A DNA stretch of 64,000 bases from Porites lobata (Eukaryota > Cnidaria > Anthozoa > Scleractinia > Poritidae). A program made the position numbers and the translations under genes. Below, piece by piece: positions 46,801-55,105 of this stretch. The notes beneath the pieces are model-generated. The model ran no database searches and was not told where the DNA came from. It was given only the letters and a program-made list of their open reading frames with translations. Every line of letters starts with the position of its first letter. Position 1 is the stretch's first letter. The stretch is taken from contig CALNXK010000081.1 of NCBI GenBank assembly GCA_942486035.1, forward strand, positions 614,001 through 678,000, read 5' to 3'.

Positions 46801-47263
46801 CTCGCCTTATTTCAGACATTTTTACCTTGTTTTGGATGGTTTTAGAGTGTTTACGAGTGGTTGTAGATGTTTCTGAGGTGGTTGTAGATGGTTGTAGGTG
46901 GTTGTTGAATTTTTTGAGGTGGTTGTAGGTGGTTGTAGATTGTTGTAGATGGTTTTAGGTGGTTTTAGGTCGTTCCATGTTTTAGTAACTACGACTCCTT
47001 GGGAAAATAACTGATCGTATAAGACCGTATAACAGCTATCGCATAAACAAATGGTCATTTGTACCCCTATAGATCTACATCTTACCTGATCGTGGGATAC
47101 CGACGATAAAAACATCGTCGATTCTGGTTTGAAACTTGTCAATGAATTCCTCAAATCCTGTCTTGTAGACATAGACTGAAGGCATCCTCACTCCTTTGAC
47201 GAACGAGGTTTTGCTATTTCGATAGTCTCCTTCTACTTCTTGTATAGGATCTTGGCTTGCCAT
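40810..47263 (-). CDS. Cytosolic sulfotransferase (SULT family), four exons
   Basis: It transfers sulfate from PAPS to a small hydroxyl or amine acceptor. Exons on the minus strand: 47263-47086, 42391-42047, 41507-41413, 41088-40810. Phases are 1, 1, 0 and total length 897 bases, or 298 residues, the normal SULT size. The start ATG is 47261-47263 and the stop is TAA at 40810-40812. PAPS-binding PRSGTTW is at 57-63, split by the first intron. KTHQP (112-116) carries the catalytic His. RNPKDVVVSYY at 137-147 is the 3'-phosphate site, EHVLGWWEHRDD at 182-193 the substrate/dimer side, and RKGQVGGWK at 261-269 the C-terminal PAPS motif. All key residues are present. The 4.7 kb first intron and the 540-base second intron are filled with mobile elements. 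A larger frame reading past 42047 into intron 2 fuses exon 2 with a Penelope-like fragment and is not the gene product. The substrate is unknown. Confidence 0.94.
41252..41277. repeat. Poly-C/poly-A run
   Basis: About 12 C followed by about 14 A inside the last sulfotransferase intron, next to a GAA-type triplet run at 41168-41190. Length is likely uncertain in assembly. Confidence 0.7.
41820..42010 (-). mobile_element. Penelope-like element 3' fragment (GIY-YIG C-terminal part)
   Basis: On the minus strand it reads VSDQFSLPDHSIKDIEL, then HKAREGFLI and LEPCGRNGRDET before TGA. These are the C-terminal words of the GIY-YIG endonuclease of Penelope-like elements (compare KAREAFLIDRGKTLSPDGPN at 44231-44290). 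It lies in sulfotransferase intron 2, in frame with exon 2, and in the same orientation as the gene. Confidence 0.75.
42709..42967. mobile_element. MITE with CTTGCCTAGTCCC ends
   Basis: 259 bases beginning CTTGCCTAGTCCC and ending GGGACTAGGCAAG. GTTAAGG is duplicated on both sides (42702-42708, 42968-42974), or 8 bases if the following C is counted. An 8-base duplication would fit a hAT-type origin. Confidence 0.8.
43261..43400. repeat. GCGAAGC-rich dispersed repeat
   Basis: GACTTGCCACAAGTCTACCTC, AGCGGAGCGAGC and CCGCGAAGCTGCCG recall the sequence at 25795-25860 (GACTTGCTACAAGTCGACCTC, GCGAGCGGAGCGGCGG). No clear ends. Confidence 0.5.
43854..43947. repeat. Palindromic element
   Basis: TAGCCTCAGTATCAGGC pairs with GCCTGATACTCAGGCTA (one mismatch), and the inner GGGGAAAAGAG with CTCTTCCCC. 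94 bases, in the first sulfotransferase intron. Confidence 0.8.
43976..44305 (+). mobile_element. Penelope-like GIY-YIG endonuclease fragment
   Basis: The plus frame gives IQCKRCEKQYIGETKRTLYERFKEHR (44048-44125), the zinc-linked GIY-YIG core of Penelope-like retroelements, and then after a degraded piece KAREAFLIDRGKTLSPDGPN. No reverse transcriptase is next to it. It lies antisense in the first sulfotransferase intron. About 80 residues of the domain are still open, without an internal stop. Confidence 0.8.
44608..44744. repeat. Palindromic element with GCTTCGC loop
   Basis: Arms of about 55-60 bases (GATATGAATTTTATGTTC and GAACATAAAATTCATATC, CAATATCTCAC and GTGAGATATTG) surround TCGTTCGCTTCGCTCACTC. 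137 bases in the sulfotransferase intron. Confidence 0.85.
45251..45372. repeat. Palindromic element, related sequence at 47690-47790
   Basis: AAATATCCGCGCACTCTGAT pairs with ATCAGAGTGCGCGGATATTT, and CTCTTAACACCCACAGAA with its complement apart from one base. The right arm and its flank (CAGAGCCTGATCTCTGGTT) recur inverted at 47690-47790. Confidence 0.8.
45811..46992. mobile_element. Foldback-like element 1, arms made of tandem repeats
   Basis: The two arms, 45812-46110 and 46697-46992, are about 300 bases each and begin GTAGTTACTAAAACGTGGAA. Most of each arm is a quasi-tandem array of ACCACCTAAAACC/ACCATCTACA units (about 10-11 bases). The inner arm (GGTCCCTTGTATCATCAACC) is unique sequence. 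The centre is 586 bases without a convincing gene. GACTCGTTGGG (45800-45810) and GACTCCTTGGG (46993-47003) flank it as an 11-base near-perfect duplication. It sits in the first sulfotransferase intron, 83 bases from exon 1. Confidence 0.85.
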
Positions 47264-47479
47264 GAAGGAAAAAAGGTTATAATTCTGCTGTTTGCAAAGA
47301 AATGGGAGAAAACTGATATCCAGTTCAATTGAATCCTTGGCTGAAATAAACGATCAAAAAGAAAAGAAAGATCCCAAACCTCCTTTGGGGTCAGCATAAA
47401 GGTCATAAAGTAACATAGGTTCTGTAGTCTAAAAGATCATTTGATTACCTTCTGAGCGTCAGATTTCACGTGTAGTTTC

Positions 47480-47800
47480 ACGTGACGTTTGATGAACGTT
47501 GGGGGTGTTTACATAACACCGGGGCGACTTTCGCCCCCGAGCGAGTTCACTCCGGTTCCCTCTCATGGTTCTATATTTGTTTACATCAGTCCCACCACAA
47601 AATGTCATGCCAGCGCGAGTCAGCCCGGCGTGAGTTCACCCCGGTTCTTGTACCGGGAAGAGAATTTCACTCCGGTACGAAATCTCGCAACGCGAACCAG
47701 AGATCAGGCTCTGATGAAAAATTATCCGCGCACTCTGATTTTAGCCCTGACACAGAACTCCTAACACCCACAGAGTCACGTTGGGGCCGTAGATCTTTTA
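47480..47800. repeat. GC-rich dispersed repeat upstream of the sulfotransferase
   Basis: GAGTTCACTCCGGTTCC and GAGTTCACCCCGGTTCTTGTACCGG alternate over about 200 bases, then comes the part shared with 45251-45410. It lies 220 bases upstream of the sulfotransferase start, so it may occupy the promoter side. Confidence 0.6.
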
Positions 47801-47929
47801 AAGATCCGATATGCTGTAATTTTTGCATGGTTTTGTCCATGTTTTCTAGCTTGGTTTTGGCCAACTCTTTATTTGCTCTGCGATACATCAACTTGACACT
47901 TGGACTCTTGCCCCCCAGAAGACACATGG

Positions 47930-49405
47930 TACTGTACAGTACCGCAAATGATCCCCAACCGCAAATGATCCCAAGACCGCAAATGATCCCCAAAATGGAC
48001 CGCAAATGATCCTCGACCGCAAGTGATCCCTAAAGTCTACCGCAAATGATCCCGTGAAAACTTGAGGAATGGAATGGATTTTATGGGACTGATTACAAAA
48101 AAGGACTGATTATAAAAAAGAAACCTTTTTTTCTCGCCTTTTAAAGAAAAAGGGAAGGAGGAAGCTACATCTCAGGTCAATTTATACAAGGCGAAAAAAA
48201 AATGGAATAAATCTGAAAAGGTATGGTATTAACCGTATACTTCTTCCTTTGTCGATTGCTTAAATTTTCTTTCAAGAATGTTTCGTCTTTTGAAAAATTT
48301 AAGACAGGCAGGACGTTACGCAGAAAAATTATTTTAACGCCTAGAAGCTCAACCTTTCTATTGAGGAATACAAAGCCGGGCACCCTCTACCTAACAAGAG
48401 CTTTATTGACTTTACTGATCTTTTTGAAAGCGTGAAATTAATCAGCCAGAATATTTCATTTTGATTTTTCTCTGAAGTGTTAATTTTATGTGATAAACAG
48501 CAAGACGTTTGTTCGTAACTTAGGTGCCCATTACGAAACAAGACATGATTTAACATAAACACAAGTCAAAATGCCCCCGAACTTATCAATGTCCACAGGT
48601 TTCGGTTCATTTCGAAATAGCAACTTTCTTACATCTCATGAACGTGTTGTGAATAGTTATATTAGCGTTTTTATGTACATTCATTTCTTCTGCTTTGCTG
48701 AAGACAGTTACCAGAAATCTAAACCTGGTAATGAGAAACGCAAAGCCAGGTAAGCGGTAGTTATCGCGTGACAAAACATCGCAAGAAACCGTCACATTCA
48801 CGGACAAAAAGAAAATCGCTTATGATTATTCGGATCCAGGAGGCACTTAGGAGAAAATTAAACAACCTAAAACCCTTATTTAACGGCAATGAAGAGCACT
48901 GTATTTCAAAAGAGGTCAAAGGAAATGCTCTTGCATCAAAGGGCAAATCATGCCGACCAAAAACAACAATAACCGCAGAAAATGCGTGTCATGACCTCTC
49001 ACTATGAAATAAGCAGCAAAAATCACATTTGCTCAGTCAAAACGTTTTCCTCAGAGGTATAATCTACCCGCCAGAGCCGGAAAAAAGTCATTGGAACAAG
49101 CAGCATTTTAGCATGAGGTAAAAGTCGTGTGTTGCCTACCTACGTCGTGTTTACTCTTGAATGATTTTTTTCATTTAGTTTTTATTCATATATTTATTTG
49201 AGAAGTAAAATTTAGCTTTTAACCTGACTTATTGTAATAATAATAAAATGGACACGATGATCCGCTAACTTGAGTCCAAGTCATTCCTGTTTTTCTTTCG
49301 GGATCATTTGCGGTCAACTTTGGGGATCACTTGCGGTCGAGGATCATTTGCGGTCCATTTTGGGGATCATTTGCGGTTGGGGATCATTTGCGGTACTGTA
49401 CAGTA
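47930..49405. mobile_element. Foldback-like element 2, arms made of tandem repeats
   Basis: It is bounded by TACTGTACAGTA at both ends (47930-47941, 49394-49405), a 12-base word that is itself a palindrome. The left arm (to about 48055) has six units of ACCGCAAATGATCCC with 2-8-base spacers. The right arm (from about 49297) has five units inverted. The 1.24 kb centre shows no recognisable protein. I see no clear target-site duplication. Confidence 0.85.
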
Positions 49406-49409
49406 CCCT

Positions 49410-49540
49410 CGACCCTCGACATAGCCTGCGTAGCATGGCGGTTTTGTCGAGCCGGGCGCAGGAGCGGCGTAGCCACAAAAAAAATTCGCGCGCGAAGCGC
49501 GCGATAACGAGCGGCGAAGCCGCGAGAAAAATATGGGGAT
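49410..49540. repeat. GC-rich hairpin cluster
   Basis: GCGCGCGAAGCGCGC and GCGGCGAAGCCGC are two perfect mini-hairpins with GAA loops, preceded by TAGCCTGCGTAGCATGGCGG. GC content is far above its surroundings. Confidence 0.7.
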
Positions 49541-49675
49541 ATGCATTTTCTTTTTTAAGAGAAAGGAATCAGAGCTGCCTTTCAGGAATATGTTTCCTTC
49601 GGGCTGACATCTTCATGGCGCATTTTATAAAGATAACTTTTACCGCTTTATCAGAGGAGAGGAACTTCCCTTCTT
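49535..49675. repeat. Repeat A, inverted copy at 51765-51930
   Basis: GGGGATATGCATTTTCTTTT ... TTATCAGAGGAGAGGA is matched inverted by TCCTCTCCTCTGATAA ... GCATATCCCC. The two copies bound the tandem array and LTR element. Confidence 0.7.
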
Positions 49676-50090
49676 TTATAGTGTTCAGTATTCGAAGTAA
49701 AGAAAGCCGACTAAACGGCGTCTAAACCGACCGTAGGACACAGAGTGGCTATGAACTAAAGGTGAGGGAGCTTTTTGAATCAATATTTCGCGTGATCATG
49801 ATTTTTTGTTTCTTAGCGTTGTAGATTCGAATACATGTGATAAAATTCGAACAATAATGTAATAATGCAAGAAATATCGATTTTCGTTATCTTAAAGGCT
49901 GCTAGTACAGATAGACAAACAAGAAGACTTCATATCTTTAAGACCTTTTGCATTTATTTGGCATCAGATAATATACTAATAATTCTAGTATATTCCGACC
50001 AAATGACCTCTGAAGCCCGAACCCACAAATAGTGCGCTTGGGCTGCCTGTGATGCAACCATCAGGAAAAGTTTCTCCATAATAGAAGAGT

Positions 50091-50481
50091 TTTTTGCGAG
50101 GGTTTAACAAGTATGGCTTTCATTTGTTTCAGAAAGGTGCAAGAAATTATCAGCATAATTATAGCACACAAACATTGTCATCTAACTCCTCGCACATAGC
50201 CGAAATAAGCCGCCAAGTAATGAAGCATATAACGAACTGAAAAATCGTCCTCAAGTAAATTATACCTAAATTTGCGAAAGATATTGTTGTGTCTCCGTGT
50301 TACTCATCGAAAAAGTGAGGAGTCATCACATTAACTATATTAAACAGAGTTAATACTCACGGGTTTCACGAGTTCTGTGCAATATTTTCCCCGGGAAACA
50401 AATTTAAAACTTCAATTCTTACCTTACAGTAGTCCGTTCTTTTACCTTGCATTTGACAACGAATTAAAGGCGAACAAAGCG
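50091..50481 (+). repeat. Repeat C, direct duplication, copy 1
   Basis: About 390 bases beginning TTTTTGCGAGGGTTTAACAA and ending GGCGAACAAAGCGA. It repeats in the same orientation at 51936-52312. The 45 bases before it are also repeated inverted at about 50580-50630. Confidence 0.8.
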
Positions 50482-50797
50482 AGCTTTTTGCTAATGAAGA
50501 GCTATTACGTGGCGAAGCTTAAATTGGGAACTGACGTCAATGAGAGCATAAGAAGTGATTGTCACGTTCTCACTCAGTGTAGCAAAAAACTCTTCTATTA
50601 TGGAGAAACTTTTCCTGATGGTCGCATTAAAATCTACTACACTGCATTTGCTCTCTGCAACCTCGTGGGTAGAATAACCTGATGGTTACACGAAAATCTA
50701 ATAATCACGTCATTTCGGTCTCTGTAACCTCGTGGGTAGAACATACCTGATGGTTACACTAAAATCTAATAATCACTGCATTTCAGCTCTCTGTAAC

Positions 50798-51510
50798 TGT
50801 TGTGTATTAGGACCCAGACTCCCTCTCGGTAGGACATTGTAACGCCTGACTATAGAATCAGGAGCCACGAGTCGTGTAGGCGAAATAAAGCCATCGTCCA
50901 AGGTTGAACCCGTTTTGAACCAAGTCCGTACACTGTGGTAAACAAGCACGGGAACAGCTTGATCGTGCAATCTCCAGGAGGAGCCCAATACTCCCGCAAT
51001 ACATCTCATGTAAAGAAACTGCTAGAGAATGGTGATATACATGATGATACACCAAGTGTACCTGAAGTGGTGGTGACCAGGGAGCCCCACAAGCAGGATA
51101 AACTGACCCCGCAGCAGAGTGTGGTGATACCGGAACCAAATGTTGTTGAGCCTGAAGTTCCACTTAGGAGGTCCCAGAGACACAGAGTGGCCCCAAGTTA
51201 TCTCAAAGACTATTGTACTTAAACTTTAGAGACACTGAATTCTCACAGACATTGTTGACATTGTTGCTAGTCCATGTTTATGTTTATTGGACCAATTATT
51301 ATTTTGCTTCTACTTCTGCTAAATGTTATTGTTTTCTATCTAAATGGGGAGGGATGTTGTGTATTAGGACCCAGACTCCCTCTCGGTAGGACATTGTAAC
51401 GCCTGACTATAGAATCAGGAGCCACGAGTCGTGTAGGCGAAATAAAGCCATCGTCCAAGGTTGAATCCGTTGTAATCTTCCATTATTTGCCGACCAGATC
51501 GGTCACAACA
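50798..51510 (+). mobile_element. Internally deleted LTR retrotransposon (Ty3/gypsy type)
   Basis: The right LTR, 51355-51510, is 156 bases from TGTTGTGTATTAGG to CACAACA. The left LTR starts at 50798 and is identical or nearly so for about 117 bases, then is cut by a deletion. A polypurine tract AAATGGGGAGGGA abuts the right LTR. GTAAC is duplicated on both sides (50793-50797, 51511-51515). The lost part includes the primer-binding site, gag and most of pol. It cannot move on its own. Confidence 0.9.
50935..51222 (+). pseudogene. C-terminal end of Ty3/gypsy-type pol polyprotein
   Basis: A 95-residue open remnant ending in TAA. SPGGAQYSRNTSHVKKLLE resembles the small barrel after gypsy integrases (GxxYxRNxxHLK). 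The end PLRRSQRHRVAPSYLKDY is the usual RRSxRxxxxPxYL tail. Protease, reverse transcriptase, RNase H and the integrase core are absent. There is no ATG at the front. Confidence 0.8.
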
Positions 51511-51935
51511 GTAACCTTGTGGCTAGAACATACCTGATGGGTACACTAAAATCTAATAATCACACTGCATTTTGGCCTTCGGTAACCTCGTGGGTAGAAC
51601 ATACCTGATGGTTACACTAAAATCTAATAATCACTGCATTTCGGCTTTCTTTAACCTCGTGAGTAGAACATACCTGATGGTTACACTAAAATCTAATAAT
51701 CACTGCATTTTCTCTTTGTAACCTCGTGGGTAAAAAATTGAATGCCTCTCTCCTGGAAATTTTGTCCTCTCCTCTGATAAAGCGGTGAAAGTTATCTTTA
51801 TAAAATGCGCCATGAAGATGTCAAAGGACAAAATAAGCTGAAGTTTTCTAGCTAGCCCGAAGAGAACCTATTGCTGAAGGGCAACTCTGGTTCCTTTCTC
51901 TTAAAAAAAGAAAGTGCATATCCCCGTGTACCAGA

Positions 51936-52312
51936 TTTTTGCCAGGGTTTAACAAGTATGGCTTTCATTTGTTTCAGTACAAAGGTGCAAGAAATTATCA
52001 GCATAATTATAGCACACAAACATTGTCATCTAACTCCTCGCACGTAGCCGAAATAAGCCGCCAAGTAATGAAGCATATAACGAGCTGAAAAATCGTCCTC
52101 AAGTATTTTATACTTTAAATTTGCGAAAGATATTGTTGTTTGTCTCCGTGTTGCCCATCGCAAAAGTGAGGAGTCATCACATTAGCTCACGGTTTTCATG
52201 AGTTCTGTCCACTATTTTCTCCGGGAAACAAATTTAAAACTTCAATTCTTACCTTACAGTAGTCCGTTCTTTTACCTTGCATTCGACAACGAATTAAAGG
52301 CGAACAAAGCGA
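51936..52312 (+). repeat. Repeat C, direct duplication, copy 2
   Basis: 377 bases matching 50091-50481 with small indels; for example, the ATTAACTATATTAAACAGAG stretch is shortened. It ends GCGAACAAAGCGAA. Confidence 0.8.
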
Positions 52313-52577
52313 ATCCGGCACTCTTATTTTATAAGTAGCAAGCCGCATGAAGTAAAATCCACCGATATGCACTGCATTCACACTACAAATACTATAAACA
52401 AATGTCGTGGGAAAAAAAACGACGAGAAGGAAAAAGATGCCAGACCTTCGCCTTGGCGATGTATTCCAGCTACCAAGCCAGCGTATCTCCAGAAGGTGGA
52501 CTAGAAGTGGGACAAACCTTGTGATTTTTTTAGAAGCCTTTTGCGCGCAAACTAATTTATTCTAGCGCGAAATGATT

Positions 52578-52718
52578 AAGAGCGAATGCACAGAAAAATC
52601 GAGCAAACCGTGGCCACAGCTCAAAACCTAACTTACCCTCATTTTAAGTCTGTAAGAAGGTTTTAATGAGTTTATAACACTGCTGAGGTTTAAATTTCAA
52701 AATGCGGCCGAGTTTGGG
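52578..52718. repeat. Dispersed repeat D, inverted copy at 56198-56347
   Basis: AAGAGCGAATGCACAGAAAA ... AAAATGCGGCCGAGTTTGGG is found inverted 3.6 kb further right, about 90% alike by eye. Confidence 0.75.
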
Positions 52719-52719
52719 A

Positions 52720-54200
52720 ATTATTTGAGATTTTCGATTTCAACGGTCCGCGGGCCTAAAATTAGCCGCCGAACACGGCAATATAGACTAGCGACAGAAA
52801 TGAGCTGACTTTCATAAACGAGCGAATATATTGGCAATCTTCCGCTTAAATCTCAAAAAAAAGATATTAACAATTTCTAAACAGCACATTTTTTTTAGAT
52901 TTAGAGCATAAAATATCGACGAACGAGCACAATTTTGAAACGTAATTTGCACAATGTTTATAAATACAACAATTTACCGCTAAAACCAAAATCGAATTTT
53001 CTATATGGGGGAATTCTCCAAATAACCCCAAATCCCGCTTACTACCTAATGAGATATAGTACTTCAACATTATTTGAAAGTTAGTCTGGTGTTCTCGCGA
53101 ACGCTTGTAAAATAGATTGATTATTTTGAGGTTATTTTGCCCCAAACAACCGCTAATTGACCCCAGGGTCACTTGACACGTACACGTCACCTTAGTTTTA
53201 TGCATCGATTTGAGCTCGTTAAAAGGGAGAAACTAACAAGATTTTTTTAATATGTACCTGTTTTAATGAAATACACGCAATCTTCAAAAGGAGAGGCAGT
53301 TCAATGGGTAATGTCTGTTCTTGATATCTTGTAGATTGTACCATGGCGTCTGCGAGTGGACCTGAGTCTAGGTCTGTTTTTCCGTGACTGCGAAATCAGA
53401 ATAACATCATGAAATAATTCTCGCTCGAACCTTCGTAAATGAATCCGCTTTGCAGTGCCTTACCTGAGATAAAAAGTGGGCCGAATAGGAAAACATTCTA
53501 GCGCAATTTGGATCCTTTGCAGCACGTAGTGTATTTGCTAAGCGGCGATGGTATCAGTGACTTTTAATTAGTTACTCACCTCCGATTGCGTGACCAGGCA
53601 ATTATCGATTGTCTCCTGCGGAAAATAAGTGCACGGGAAACCAAAGCTTTCGGGATACAGTAAATTCATTTTCCTGTATGACCAGGTGTCCTTTTGTCCT
53701 ATTTTAAAAGCGGTTAACTAAGATGATTAGCAAACATACTGTCCCACTTTTAAAAATGGTACAGTAACTGAATGTTCTGTTCTTCTGATTTTACCCCCCA
53801 ACCCCGGAGTGTTTAAAAGATATATTTGCACTACGCATGAAAGGCAAATGGATTAAATTTTAAGGTTCAAGGCGGTTTTAAGGCATGGGTTACCAGTGGA
53901 TTATTCAGACTTGTCATAAGGTACATTTAACGGAAAATTACAGGCATAATATCTCTGCTATTGTATATATGTCCATTAAGTGATTTTCCAGCAAACATTT
54001 TTTGACTTTTTTACCCCAAAAGTTTTTTCCGTTCAATTCTTATCTATGAGATCTAAACTTACTTAAATTTCTGTAATTTTTTGTTAAATGCAATTCTGCA
54101 AACAACTAAGTATTTAATTTTGCGTAAAAGCTGCATGAAATTGTACTGTTTAGCCGTAAATCATAAAAAAGAGAAAGAATCATGCTTTCTCTTTTCAAGT
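52720..54200. other. Intergenic stretch without recognised features
   Basis: 1.5 kb. The 112-residue minus frame 52867-53205 shows no family motif and I do not call it. The rest is AT-rich. Confidence 0.5.
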
Positions 54201-54204
54201 CTAG

Positions 54205-54237
54205 TAGGACTTAAGCAATGGCATTGCTTAAGTCCTA
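54205..54237. repeat. 33-base near-perfect palindrome
   Basis: TAGGACTTAAGCAATG, g, CATTGCTTAAGTCCTA: a 16-base perfect stem with a single central base. It would make a cruciform or hairpin with almost no loop. Confidence 0.85.
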
Positions 54238-54925
54238 GTAGTTGTTCTCCATGTCTGCTAAGGAGGAAATAATTTGCTCTTTTCAAGAAATTGTTCTTGC
54301 CCATTGCGGTTTCAAACCAAGGATGGCAGCAAGTCTGTCGTGGTCATATACTGCTACTTCAGTGCAAACGAAGCATAGGCGCACAAGTCAGCGCTTGCGT
54401 TTACGGGCGTTTAGTCAGGTGCCGAAAATGAAGTGGAGGGCGTCCATGTTCGCTCCGGCTCGAAAAGGTAGAATCAGTTGTGCAGTAAAAAGTAATGCCA
54501 AAAACCTGCGTGGGCTGGGGAAAGAAAGGCGTCTTATTTTTCTTTGGCTTGTTCTATTTTCGCGACGTGGTACAGGCTACGAAATACTGACAAGCTCAGT
54601 ATATGTGTTCACCACCGAGAGTCACTTGCCCTTAGCCGGACACGCCCCTCACGTATCATGTTCGTTCCTAAAGTTGTTTCAAAGCACAGAAGCAAACCTA
54701 ATCAGCGGCCGAAGGCAGAAAAGGGGATGAGCAAACGGATGTCACAGCATATTTTGCAAGAAACTGATATCCTTCTGCCTATCGGCTCAGGAACGATTAA
54801 TTACTACTACAATTAATATCAGGGTCAGAATTTGAGTGCTACAATGGGAGGGAAGGAAGAAAAGGAAACCGCCGCGCACACCTGTTAAATCTTTTATAAA
54901 CTTTCTCGTCCTGACAGTTTCAAGG

Positions 54926-55105
54926 TATAGAGTGTTTTCACATGACGTCACGGCGGCCATATTGGTGTCCCAAAACAATGAAACGGCGGCCATGTTGGTG
55001 TCCCAAACCAGTCCTGTGGGAGTTGAACTCCTTTCTTATGCAAACGCTTTCTTTTGTTCCAATAAATTTGCATAGATGCTGGCCACGTGAGTGAAAACAC
55101 TCTAT
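54926..55105. mobile_element. MITE with GAGTGTTTTCAC ends, copy 2
   Basis: 180 bases starting TATAGAGTGTTTTCACATGA and ending GTGAAAACACTCTA. It is inverted relative to 29122-29270. The word GCGGCCATRTTGGTGTCCCA occurs twice inside, so this copy has an internal duplication of about 31 bases. Confidence 0.8.

Larger units (their letters stand above)
50655..51735 (+). repeat. About 68-base tandem array, interrupted by an LTR element
   Basis: Units begin CCTCGTGGGTAGAACATACC and contain ACACTAAAATCTAATAATCA. Two units lie at 50655-50797 and about three more at 51511-51735. The break is exactly where the LTR element sits. Units differ by a few substitutions and indels. Confidence 0.85.

Noticed and set aside
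47482..48009. 175-residue plus-strand frame
   Set aside because: It crosses the GC-rich repeat at 47480-47800 and enters the tandem arm of fold-back element 2 (QMIPRPQMIP repeats), so it is repeat translation.
47930..49405. Possible CRISPR-like array because of short repeats with spacers
   Set aside because: Spacers are 2-8 bases, units face both ways and the host is an animal; it is a fold-back transposon arm.
49270..49725. 151-residue plus-strand frame
   Set aside because: Begins in the tandem arm of the fold-back and continues through GC-rich hairpins; no domain.
52867..53205. 112-residue minus-strand frame
   Set aside because: No motif, no splice context, AT-rich intergenic DNA.
54242..54730. 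162-residue plus-strand frame
   Set aside because: No recognisable domain, basic low-quality composition and overlapping open frames in the same region; not supported as a gene.
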